Assembly (NCBI GenBank): GCA_028687995.1
Contig: JAQTZA010000001.1
Span: 248,001 to 312,000, forward strand
Direction of reading: 5' to 3'
DNA: 64,000 nucleotides
DNA from: Bacteroidales bacterium
GTDB lineage: Bacteria > Bacteroidota > Bacteroidia > Bacteroidales > UBA7332
The position numbers and the translations under genes were made by a program. Below the pieces are notes generated by a model. It was given only the letters and a program-made list of their open reading frames with translations, was not told the DNA's origin and did no database searches. Shown one piece after another: positions 37,607 to 46,479 of this stretch (positions within the stretch are counted from its first letter, which is position 1; each line of letters begins with the position of its first letter).

Positions 37607-39388
37607 TTATAATTTTACAAATTTCTTGTTTACAACAAGTCCGTTTTGGTGTTGAATCGAGATAATATAGTTTCCTTGAGCAAATTGACGGATGTCAATC
37701 TTAGCATCTGTATTATTTACCGATTCGTTTTTCACCATTTTACCAGCAAGGTCGGTGATGATGATAGATTTCATCATATTGTCTGATTTTACTTGCAATT
37801 GTGCTTGTACTGGATTTGGGAACACTCTGATGTTTGCATCCATTGTTGCATTTTCAATTCCGGCAAATTGTGAGTTAAAAGAGATATTGTCGAAATAGTT
37901 TACGCTACCAGAAGTACGAGCAGTTGGGAAATCTGGGATAATTACGAGTTTAGACACTGATTTACCAATTTGATTAGTAAAATCGAAATGCAACTCTTCC
38001 CACTGATTTGTCACTGTATTAGAAACTTGTTTTTCGAAAGCTACAGAAGCATCTGCATTTTCAAATTTCACATCGAAATTGCTAATTACATCTTTGTAAA
38101 CCATCACTTTCACTTTGCAATTATCAGCTGTGAAAGTTAGATTTCCTAAGTTTGAAGACCAAAGACCTGCCCATGGTTGTCCACCTGCATTCACTACATA
38201 TTTAGCACAAGAAGGAGATGAATTCATTCCTGTAGTTGATGGATTTGCCACCACAGAATAAAGTGTAGGTGCATTGTCTCCGTTTTCGAACAATGTCCAA
38301 GACCAGTCTTGTCCTACTTTCTCAAAATCAATTGTAGGAGTTGTAGTTGGAGGTGTATCCATTTTTTTGTGGAATACAAGATTGTCGATGTAAACAATAT
38401 TTCCACCGGCTCCAACAATCTTGAATTGGAAAATATCATTCATTGCAACTCCAGTAAATGAGCTCAAAGGAATTTCAAAACTATTCCATTCATTTAATTT
38501 CAATGGCTCTAGCTTTACTAAAAATTCTTGACCCGGGCTAATTGGAGTGATCTCCAAAGATGTTTCGTTTGGAGACCAAACATCAACGTGTAAAACATCC
38601 ATTGCTGAAGCATTCAGATGACTTTCTAGCTCAAAACCTTGATAGTTCAAATTATCCAATTTCAAAGTAGAATTTCCGGCAATATCAATTATCGAAAGCG
38701 CTGTAGATTGTCCCCAAGCTGCGCTAAAGTTGGTATTCGGCACATTGTCAAAAGAGTTGCTGAAAATTGAAATTACAGAAGCAGGATCAATTGCTGGAGG
38801 TACTGGAGCCCCAATTGTTGGCACCTTAATTTCAGTTGCTGCACCTGCATTAAAGGTAATATTATCCCAATAATTTACACTTCCAGCCGTACGAGCAGTT
38901 GGAAAATCTGGAATAATCACCAATCGAGAAACGCTTTTGCCAATTTGCGAAGTAAAGTCAAATGTCAATTCCTCCCATTCGTTCACCTTGGTATTAGAAA
39001 CCAATTTCTCGAAATTTACAGAAGCATCTGCATTTTCGAATTTCACATCAAATTTACTAATTACATCTTTGTAAACCATTACTTTAACAATGCAATTATC
39101 AGCAGTGAAAGTCACAGCGCCTAAGTCGTTTGACCATAAACCTGCCCAAGGCTGACCAGCAGCATTAACCACATATTTAGCACAATTTGCTGAGGTATTG
39201 ATACCTGTAGCCGAAGGATTGCCTACAATAGAATAGAGTTCTGGTGCATTATCACCATTTTCGAACAAAGTCCATGCCCAACTTTGGCCAACTGTCTCAA
39301 AATCAATAGTGGCTTGAGCTTTCGCCACATTCCCAAACAGCAACATCATTGCTGCTACGAGAAAAACATTTGTAATCTTCTTCATCAT
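37607..39388 (-). CDS. Non-catalytic secreted glycan-binding-type protein with duplicated module
   Basis: A 593-aa secreted protein (signal peptide ending KAQA). Residues about 26-190 and 350-505 are two copies of one module (TIDFE, WTLFENGDNAP, CAKYVVNA, QPWAGLW, VMVYKDVIS, FENADASV, LVIIPDFPTART), roughly three-quarters identical. Between them (about 205-345) is a different jelly-roll-like domain resembling CBM4/9-type modules. The tail has T9SS features (VFPNPVQAQL, GNYIISIQ). No catalytic motif is seen. It sits between two beta-1,3-glucanase genes, so binding of beta-1,3-glucan at the cell surface is inferred. It is the last gene before the stem-loop. Confidence 0.72.
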   Translation of the reverse strand: MMKKITNVFLVAAMMLLFGNVAKAQATIDFETVGQSWAWTLFENGDNAPELYSIVGNPSATGINTSANCAKYVVNAAGQPWAGLWSNDLGAVTFTADNCIVKVMVYKDVISKFDVKFENADASVNFEKLVSNTKVNEWEELTFDFTSQIGKSVSRLVIIPDFPTARTAGSVNYWDNITFNAGAATEIKVPTIGAPVPPAIDPASVISIFSNSFDNVPNTNFSAAWGQSTALSIIDIAGNSTLKLDNLNYQGFELESHLNASAMDVLHVDVWSPNETSLEITPISPGQEFLVKLEPLKLNEWNSFEIPLSSFTGVAMNDIFQFKIVGAGGNIVYIDNLVFHKKMDTPPTTTPTIDFEKVGQDWSWTLFENGDNAPTLYSVVANPSTTGMNSSPSCAKYVVNAGGQPWAGLWSSNLGNLTFTADNCKVKVMVYKDVISNFDVKFENADASVAFEKQVSNTVTNQWEELHFDFTNQIGKSVSKLVIIPDFPTARTSGSVNYFDNISFNSQFAGIENATMDANIRVFPNPVQAQLQVKSDNMMKSIIITDLAGKMVKNESVNNTDAKIDIRQFAQGNYIISIQHQNGLVVNKKFVKL

Positions 39389-39449
39389 TTTTAAATTTAA
39401 GGGTTAATAAAAAACATTTATTTATAAAATTGAAAATTAAAATTATTCG

Positions 39450-40526
39450 CTATTTGACATCATATACTCTGACCCAATCTATATCCATTGTTACTGGGAA
39501 TATTGTGTTGTCAACACCTTGTTGTCCACCCCACGTACCACCAATCGCAATGTTGAGTATAAAGAAAAAAGGTTGATCAAAAGGCCATTCGCCGAGTGTT
39601 TTTACAGCAGGTGAATAGGTAAAATATGGCTGAGTACGATCATCTACATAATATTCTATTTTATCAGCTGTCCAGTTGATGCCATATACATGATAATCTT
39701 CCTCTTTCGTAATACTAAAATCTCCACCTTTAGAATTCCCAGCGTTATACGATGCACAATGAATCGATCCTTTTATCCATCCAGGATGATAACCAACGTA
39801 TTCCATAATATCAATTTCGCCACATGTCGGCCAAGGTGTTGCATCTATATTGCTTCCAAGCATCCAAATAGCTGGCCATGTTCCTCTTCCTTTAGGCAAT
39901 TTTGCTCTGATTTCCATTCTACCGTATTTGAACTCTTTCTTTGATTTGGAGATGATGCGTGCAGATGTGTAACTGCCGTAGTGAGTTTGATCATCAACTT
40001 TTTTAGCAGTAATAGTTAACACACCACCCGCTACTTGATGATTTCCAGATGCTTGATACGATTGTAATTCGTTATTGAAATTTACATTCGACTCTATCGA
40101 CCAATTGCTTGTATTTAAAGACGACCCATCAAACTCATCACTCCACAGAAGTGCTGGTCCATTGTAATTTGGATCATTTTTAGCAATGGTAATTGTTTTC
40201 GTAGCCGATACCTTTTCACCTTTTTGCCACAATGTGAGTATCACTTTATAAGTCCCTGCAAATGGGAAATAGTGATCAGTCGATAATACACCCTGTACTG
40301 GTGAATCACTTGCAAAAGTCCACTCCAAAAGCTCGTAACTACCAGTAACATTTGCCACAAAGTGCAATGTATTTTCTGATGCTGAACTAACAGTGTATGT
40401 GAAATCGACTGTCGCAAATGGAGCAACAGGTGTTGTACTATCTTTTTTGCAAGAAAAAGAGACAAGCGTCAAGGAAATCAATAAAATAATTACTCTGAAA
40501 TTAAGCATATCTGATTTTTTATTCAT
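39450..40526 (-). CDS. GH16 laminarinase lipoprotein with N-terminal PKD-like domain
   Basis: A 358-aa lipoprotein: hydrophobic stretch then SFS-C. An ATG at 40508 is an alternative start that also gives a good signal. Residues about 40-120 form a PKD-like domain (WTFASDSPVQG, HYFPFAGTYKVILT). The rest is a GH16 domain (LLWSDEFDG, KYGRMEIRAKLP, TWPAIWMLG) with catalytic CGEIDIMEYVG near 235, the beta-bulge form of laminarinases. It is probably an outer-membrane surface endo-beta-1,3-glucanase that makes oligosaccharides for SusCD. It lies 79 bp after the surface lipoprotein gene. Confidence 0.92.
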   Translation of the reverse strand: MNKKSDMLNFRVIILLISLTLVSFSCKKDSTTPVAPFATVDFTYTVSSASENTLHFVANVTGSYELLEWTFASDSPVQGVLSTDHYFPFAGTYKVILTLWQKGEKVSATKTITIAKNDPNYNGPALLWSDEFDGSSLNTSNWSIESNVNFNNELQSYQASGNHQVAGGVLTITAKKVDDQTHYGSYTSARIISKSKKEFKYGRMEIRAKLPKGRGTWPAIWMLGSNIDATPWPTCGEIDIMEYVGYHPGWIKGSIHCASYNAGNSKGGDFSITKEEDYHVYGINWTADKIEYYVDDRTQPYFTYSPAVKTLGEWPFDQPFFFILNIAIGGTWGGQQGVDNTIFPVTMDIDWVRVYDVK

Positions 40527-40605
40527 TTGAAAAAGAAGTGGTGGATGCAAGAATCATCTGGATAGCTTGCATCCACATCGCTTCTTCTGTTTATAATTTA
40601 TATTA

Positions 40606-41490
40606 CTATCGTACCCAACCTTTGCGAACTAAACTCACGTACCATGCTAATCCAGGCACTTCAACTCGTACAGATAATTCATTATCAGAAATCGATAGAA
40701 TTTCGTATTTCACACATGGATCTACAAAGTACATAAAGAATGCCTGTCCTGCAGGGAAATTAATGTAGCTTTTGCCGTTCTCTTTGGTAATACTCCAAGT
40801 CCAATTGTTTCCTGTTGCATACGTAGCTACAAAGTCTCCACCTGCTGGTCCGTAAACTGCCTCCGCTTCGACCAAAGCACCACGGGCAACCATTGCATTT
40901 TTGGCAGCACCATTCACATACGATTTTCCACCATTATTATAATTCACTTTTGCTCCCTTTAAAACAAACGTAATTTCATCATCATAAATTTGTTTTCCCT
41001 TTTTATCCATCGGAGGTGCTGCCCACCATTCTGGGATAAAGGATGTTGTAGGCCCAACTCCCATGTGACCTTTCGAAAGCGAATCTACAACCCAAGTTCT
41101 ACCATTAGTAGCTGAAGTACCGCCAGTCAAGAAATTGTAAACGGGATCGTTAAGCAACTCATAGTTATCATCAGCCACCTGAACAACAGCTTTTTTGTTT
41201 GTTATACCACCTTTAGATGCCACATCTACATTTATAGTATAAGTGCCCTTAAACGGATAAATTGCTTGACCAGAAGTTCCATTAATTTTAGTTCCATTAT
41301 CCAAATCAATTTTAACAATTCCTTCGGGGACAGTTACATTCACATCATAAACATTTGCTGTAGTAGTCGGTGTAACGGTAATATTCACTTGATCCGCCAC
41401 CAAAGCGTCAGGAATAGTAATCGTTTTCATATCCGGCGTACAGCTTGCAGCGAAAATGGCTGCTATAAATAATATTCCAAATTTTTTCAT
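40606..41490 (-). CDS. PUL surface lipoprotein, PKD-type (SusE-position glycan-binding protein)
   Basis: A 294-aa lipoprotein (MKKFGILFIAAIFAA then SC). Residues about 30-110 look like an Ig/PKD fold (YPFKGTYTINVDV matches the PKD F-x-G-x-Y-x-V-x-V end). The C-terminal 170 residues (WVVDSLSKGHMGVG, PEWWAAPPMDKKGKQIYDDE and onward) form a conserved unit seen in SusCD-associated proteins of laminarin-type loci. No catalytic residues are recognised. It is third in the operon, 31 bp after susD, the usual place for a surface glycan-binding protein. Confidence 0.75.
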   Translation of the reverse strand: MKKFGILFIAAIFAASCTPDMKTITIPDALVADQVNITVTPTTTANVYDVNVTVPEGIVKIDLDNGTKINGTSGQAIYPFKGTYTINVDVASKGGITNKKAVVQVADDNYELLNDPVYNFLTGGTSATNGRTWVVDSLSKGHMGVGPTTSFIPEWWAAPPMDKKGKQIYDDEITFVLKGAKVNYNNGGKSYVNGAAKNAMVARGALVEAEAVYGPAGGDFVATYATGNNWTWSITKENGKSYINFPAGQAFFMYFVDPCVKYEILSISDNELSVRVEVPGLAWYVSLVRKGWVR

Positions 41491-41521
41491 ATCTATAAAT
41501 TTTTATCTATTCTTATCCGAA

Positions 41522-43078
41522 TTAATAACCACTATTTTGATGCAATTGCTTGCAAAGTGTAAGCTGATACTGTGGAATTGGTAGTAAACCTTGATACTTA
41601 AGATCATACACTTTTTTGAACTCATCGGCAACAATTGAATTTTCATTCTCAATCGTAGCTTTAGCTACTGCTAAACCTTGACGACGTAAATCCCAATAGC
41701 GATGACCCTCTAATGCTAACTCCAACAAACGTTCCTTCATCAAAAGTGGTTTTGTCAACACCGGCACAGTAAATGCACCTCCTTTAGCTCGTTTAACAAC
41801 CTTGCTATAGTAACTTTGGGCATTAGCTAAATTTGTGTCAAATTCTAATTCGGCTGCCATCAATAATACATCTGCAAAACGAATACATGGATAATTGTTT
41901 CCATAATTCAACTCTGGTGACCCATCAGCAGGATAATTCGCTTTGAGCGGAGTGAATTTTTTGTTAAAGAACCCTGTATTCTGATAACCTGGTGCATAGC
42001 TATAACCTTCAACGGCCATATTCATAATTGTTGCCGAACGACGAGTATCTGTAGCTGTATATTCTCCCCACAATGAAGCTCTCACTGGTGCAAAAGACCA
42101 ACCACTGGAGTAAGGTGAACTTGCCTGTGGATCGCGAATTCCCCACAAAATCACAGCTTGATTACCCTCTGTACCTTCACGGTATCCCCAATCTCCCCAA
42201 GTAGATTTGGTCGAATATTGGATTTCGAAGATTGATTCAGCATTATTCTCGTTGGTTGATTTAAAAATATCCGCAAAATTTGGAAGCAGCGAAGCACCAC
42301 TATTTTTAACTACATCTTCGATATAATCTATCACAGCTGTTTTGCTTAAACCGGCGAGGTCAGTTTTTCCATAAGCTCCTGTGTAATACAACCATACACG
42401 AGTCAAAAGAGCTTCTGCAGCATGTTTCGAGATTCTACCATTTTCCGCAACTGGAATATCACTTTTTAATGGCAAACCTCCACCAATAGCATCTACTAAA
42501 TCGGTTTTGATTTGAGCATATACATCATCTGGATTGGCCTGAAGCTGTGTGTAATATTCAGATGGTACCAGAGTTTTAGTAATCAAAGGCACATTTCCAA
42601 ATAATCGCACTAAATCGAAATAAAAATTAGCACGTAAGAACTTTGCTTCTGCAATAAATCTATTCTTTTTTGCAGCATCTTCAAAAGGTATTGCTGGTAC
42701 TTTTTCAAGGAATAAATTTGCGCGATATATTCCAGAATAATATTTATACCAAAGTCCTTCCATCGAAGGGTCGTTTACATCTGATTGCCATTTACTCATT
42801 TTCACAATAAATGGTACGTCATTTGCATTTCCACCACCACCATAACAGCAGTCTCCCAGTTGTTCAGAAATTACTTCAAAAGGACAGTTTTGACTTTTGG
42901 GTGCTGACCACTGCAATACATCATATACAGAAACCAAAGATTGAAAAGCATCTGTTTCTGTTTTATAAAATTGGTTCTCAGTTTGTTCAGTAATTGGGCC
43001 TAAGTCTAGATTACTATTACAACTCAATAGCACTCCACCTAAACTGATAGTTAGCAATATTTTATTTATATTTTTCAT
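41522..43078 (-). CDS. susD: SusD/RagB-family surface glycan-binding lipoprotein
   Basis: A 518-aa lipoprotein (signal ending LLSC). The N-terminus has the family LGPITEQTENQFYKTETDAFQ region. The TPR-like helices contain NRFIAEAKFLRANFYFDLVRLFGNVPLIT, and the C-terminus carries LLELALEGHRYWDLRRQG, a strong SusD signature. It caps the SusC barrel and delivers oligosaccharides to it. It follows susC by 46 bp. Binding of beta-1,3-gluco-oligosaccharides is inferred from the flanking GH16 and GH81 genes. Confidence 0.95.
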   Translation of the reverse strand: MKNINKILLTISLGGVLLSCNSNLDLGPITEQTENQFYKTETDAFQSLVSVYDVLQWSAPKSQNCPFEVISEQLGDCCYGGGGNANDVPFIVKMSKWQSDVNDPSMEGLWYKYYSGIYRANLFLEKVPAIPFEDAAKKNRFIAEAKFLRANFYFDLVRLFGNVPLITKTLVPSEYYTQLQANPDDVYAQIKTDLVDAIGGGLPLKSDIPVAENGRISKHAAEALLTRVWLYYTGAYGKTDLAGLSKTAVIDYIEDVVKNSGASLLPNFADIFKSTNENNAESIFEIQYSTKSTWGDWGYREGTEGNQAVILWGIRDPQASSPYSSGWSFAPVRASLWGEYTATDTRRSATIMNMAVEGYSYAPGYQNTGFFNKKFTPLKANYPADGSPELNYGNNYPCIRFADVLLMAAELEFDTNLANAQSYYSKVVKRAKGGAFTVPVLTKPLLMKERLLELALEGHRYWDLRRQGLAVAKATIENENSIVADEFKKVYDLKYQGLLPIPQYQLTLCKQLHQNSGY

Positions 43079-43124
43079 ATTATTTGTTTTTAGAAAGATC
43101 GTTAGTAATTAGATTTTCGTTTTA

Positions 43125-46100
43125 TCAAAAACTGATGCTAGCACCAACGGTGTAGGTTCTCGGTTGAGGGTATACTCCATAATCTATTCCACTACTCAAC
43201 ACAGAATAGCTTCCAATTTCTGGATCCAATCCATTGTATTTTGTCAATGTAAATAGATTGGTTGCTGAAACATATAATTTCAAACTCTGAATCATATATT
43301 TCTGTAGTCCTTTGAAATTATATCCTAGAGTTAAATTTTTCAACCTAACAAAAGAACCATCTTGAACAAAAAAGCTTGAAGGTCGTGTAAAGTTCTTATT
43401 CAAATCGGTAGTAGTCACTCTTGGATAAGTGTTTGAGGTACCTTCTCCAATCCAACGATTTAGGACATCGCTTTGGTAATTACTCATTGGAAAATCCCAC
43501 CGACGTGATCCGTTAAAAATATCATTACCATACATTCCACTGAAGAATGAGCTAATTGACCAATTTTTCCAAGTTAAACCTACGGTTAAACCTGCTGTAA
43601 AATCAGGATTTGGATTTCCTATCATGGTGCGATCTTTGTCGTCAATTACACCATCATCATTCAAATCATTAAAACGGAAATCACCAGGCATAGCATCGGG
43701 TTGAATAATTTTACCTGTACTATTGGTATGTGCAGTTACATCTGCTTTATTTTGGAAAATTCCATTAGTTTCAAATCCCCAGAAGTAAGAAATTGGTTTG
43801 CCTACCGCCATACGAGTGACATTAGTCATTGCAGTTCCTACTGAGGCTCCACCAATCCATCCATCTTCATTACCAACTTCCAATACTTCGTTTTTATTAA
43901 ACGATATATTGAAATCGACATTCCATGAGAAGTCACGTGTGTGATCGTTGTAACCAAATAAAAACTCAACACCTTTATTCTGAACAAGACCGGCATTTGT
44001 AGCAGCTGCTGGAGCACCAACATAAGTTGGGATTGGGGCATATATCAACAAATCCTTGGTAGATTTCACATAATAATCAACTGAAGCATTAAATTTTTTC
44101 AGAATACGAGTATCTACACCTATATTAAACTGTTCTGAAGTTTCCCACCTCAAATCAGGGTTAGCAACTTTAGCAGGAGAAGCACCTGGATAAATTACGT
44201 CATTAAAGGTATAACCTCTTGCTCCAGAAGATATTGTAGCTAAATATTGCCAATCTCCGATACTTTCATTACCATTTTGCCCCCAACTAGCTCTCAATTT
44301 CAATGTTTCAATAGCTGGTGAGTCTTTCAGAAATGATTCATTAGAAATATTCCAACCTGCTGATACAGAAGGAAAATAACCAAAGCGATTATTACTACCA
44401 AATCTGGTGGAACCATCTGCACGCATAGTTGCAGTAAACATATATTTATCTGTATAAGTATAATTTAAGCGACCAAAATAAGAGACTAACGCATTGTGCC
44501 ATGCTCCGCCCCAAGTTTTTGCACTTGTCTCATTTTTCGCAAGATCCAAATAAGCATAATATGGATCAGCAACCAAAAGGCCTTGTTTAGAACCACCTAA
44601 ATTAGATCCATTAGCTGTTCTTAGAGTATTACCAACCATTGCGGTTATAGCATGTTTCTCACTGATTGTAGGTGAAAAAGTCAACGTATTTTCATACGTA
44701 AGAGATTGCATATCAGAAGACGTTTTATTCGTACCAGTTACCGTATTAATTTGTGCAGAATTTAAACGGTAGGTAGGAGAATATCCCCAACCTTGATCAA
44801 AGAATAATTCGGAAGCTACTGTCGATTTGAATTTCAAATCTTTCAAAAGTGCAAGCTCAGCATACGCATTTGCCAAAATACGAGTATATTTATAAGAGCC
44901 GAAGGAAACAGCCAATTTTGCAACTGGATTCACAACCTCTTGTGAAATATAATTTGATTCACCGTAGGTTCCATCTTCGTTTTTAACAGGTGTAATTGGA
45001 TCGATATTCAATGCAGCCATGATTGGGCCACTGAATATATTGTTAGGGTCAATACCTTTTTTATTGACCATTGAAAGTGTTAGACTTTGTCCAACTTTCA
45101 ATTTGTCGCTCCAATAGTTGTGATCTGTTGATTCACGGAATGTCCAACGATCGAAATTCGATTTTCCTGGTGCGAAAATACCTTCTTGATTAAAATATGA
45201 TGCTGAAATATTATATGCACTTTTCTCAGCACCACCGGCTAATGTAATTTGGTGATTCTCAATTGGTGCATTTTTATTCAATATCTCCTCTTGCCAATCT
45301 GTCCCTTTTCCTAATTTTGCCATGTCAGCAGCACTGAAAGGAAGTGTTTGACCACCATTAAATGCAGCTTCATTTTGTATGATTGCATAACTACGTGCAT
45401 CCAACAAATCCATTTTCTTTCTTAGATTCTGAATACCGTAATTATAATCATAGCGAATACTCATTTTATCGCCAATTTTACCTTTCTTAGTAGTAATCAT
45501 AACCACACCATTTGCTCCACGAGCACCATATATAGCCGAAGATGCAGCATCTTTGAGCACCTCCATGGATTCGATGTCACGTGGATTCAAAAATTCGATG
45601 TTATCGGTTGATGTTCCATCTACAATATATAAAGGAGAAGCATTGCCATTTGTGCCTATACCTCTAATACGAATAGACATAGCCTCACCCGGCTGACCAC
45701 TATTCGCCATTACAGTTACACCAGCCGCTTTACCCTGCAATGCTTCATCCGCCCGCATCAAGCCAGAACGATCCATCTCTTTCGATGATAAAGAAGCAAT
45801 TGCTCCTGTTACCAGACTTTTTTTCTGATACCCATAACCAACGGCAACAACTTCTTGTAGCATTTTGGAATCTGGGGTGAGCGTAACATTTAAAACTGTT
45901 TGTGATTTCTTGACAACCATTGTTATAGGTGAATAACCTACATATTGAAATGTCAATTTTTCGTCTGCCGAAACATTGATAGTATATTTACCATCTAAAT
46001 CGGTGACAACTCCTCGTGTAGTTCCCTTGACACTAATATTTACACCTATTAGTGGTTCATTTTCGTCAGATGATTTGACGACTCCACTTACTTTCATCTG

Positions 46101-46163
46101 TTGTGCAAATAGGTTTGATGCTACACACAAGAATGCAAGTAGAAAAATTAGATTTTTTTTCAT
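43125..46163 (-). CDS. susC: SusC/RagA-family TonB-dependent outer-membrane transporter
   Basis: A 1012-aa protein. The ATG at 46163 gives a clean signal peptide (MKKNLIFLLAFLCVASNLFA); the 29-residue upstream extension in frame is rejected. A carboxypeptidase-D-like regulatory domain (VKSSDENEPLIGVNISVKGT) is followed by the TonB box region (EVVAVGYG), the plug (IRIRGIGTNGNASPLYIVDG, DAASSAIYGARGANGVVMITTKKG) and a 22-strand barrel. It imports oligosaccharides energised by TonB-ExbBD. It is the first gene of the operon, with a -7 element about 34 nt upstream. Confidence 0.96.
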   Translation of the reverse strand: MKKNLIFLLAFLCVASNLFAQQMKVSGVVKSSDENEPLIGVNISVKGTTRGVVTDLDGKYTINVSADEKLTFQYVGYSPITMVVKKSQTVLNVTLTPDSKMLQEVVAVGYGYQKKSLVTGAIASLSSKEMDRSGLMRADEALQGKAAGVTVMANSGQPGEAMSIRIRGIGTNGNASPLYIVDGTSTDNIEFLNPRDIESMEVLKDAASSAIYGARGANGVVMITTKKGKIGDKMSIRYDYNYGIQNLRKKMDLLDARSYAIIQNEAAFNGGQTLPFSAADMAKLGKGTDWQEEILNKNAPIENHQITLAGGAEKSAYNISASYFNQEGIFAPGKSNFDRWTFRESTDHNYWSDKLKVGQSLTLSMVNKKGIDPNNIFSGPIMAALNIDPITPVKNEDGTYGESNYISQEVVNPVAKLAVSFGSYKYTRILANAYAELALLKDLKFKSTVASELFFDQGWGYSPTYRLNSAQINTVTGTNKTSSDMQSLTYENTLTFSPTISEKHAITAMVGNTLRTANGSNLGGSKQGLLVADPYYAYLDLAKNETSAKTWGGAWHNALVSYFGRLNYTYTDKYMFTATMRADGSTRFGSNNRFGYFPSVSAGWNISNESFLKDSPAIETLKLRASWGQNGNESIGDWQYLATISSGARGYTFNDVIYPGASPAKVANPDLRWETSEQFNIGVDTRILKKFNASVDYYVKSTKDLLIYAPIPTYVGAPAAATNAGLVQNKGVEFLFGYNDHTRDFSWNVDFNISFNKNEVLEVGNEDGWIGGASVGTAMTNVTRMAVGKPISYFWGFETNGIFQNKADVTAHTNSTGKIIQPDAMPGDFRFNDLNDDGVIDDKDRTMIGNPNPDFTAGLTVGLTWKNWSISSFFSGMYGNDIFNGSRRWDFPMSNYQSDVLNRWIGEGTSNTYPRVTTTDLNKNFTRPSSFFVQDGSFVRLKNLTLGYNFKGLQKYMIQSLKLYVSATNLFTLTKYNGLDPEIGSYSVLSSGIDYGVYPQPRTYTVGASISF

Positions 46164-46196
46164 AGAAATAGATTTTGGGGTTAATGTTTGATAATG

Positions 46197-46204
46197 CAAA
46201 TGTA
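46197..46204 (-). promoter_or_regulatory. Promoter -7 element of the glucan SusCD operon
   Basis: TACATTTG on the - strand matches TAnnTTTG, 33 bp upstream of the susC ATG. No good -33 TTTG is present at 19-21 bp, consistent with activator dependence. The rest of the 315-bp gap to the regulator gene is AT-rich and shows no further gene. Confidence 0.45.
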
Positions 46205-46438
46205 AGCGATGCAATATCACGCTAAGCATAAAACAACTACACAATAACACATCAAATTGGAAAATAAATTACATCAAAAACTCAACAACAAAAATTTAAT
46301 ATACTGTAATTCAATTATTTAAAAACGATAACAAATATCTCATATAAAAATATATTACTGCTCATTTTAAAATTATTGCTAGAATATTAAAAGAAGTAAG
46401 TAGATTTTATAAAGGTTTCGATAATACTTATATTAACT

Positions 46439-46464
46439 AAAAAAGAGCGATAAAATACCGCTCT
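46439..46464 (-). terminator. Terminator of the regulator gene
   Basis: A 6-bp stem AGAGCG/CGCTCT with a 9-nt loop lies 15 nt after the regulator stop codon and is followed on the - strand by a run of six T. Confidence 0.65.
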
Positions 46465-46479
46465 CTAGTGCCAAATAAG

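Noticed and set aside
46164..46250. 29-residue N-terminal extension of the glucan SusC
   Set aside because: It would start upstream of a clean signal peptide and overlap the predicted promoter region; the ATG at 46163 is preferred.
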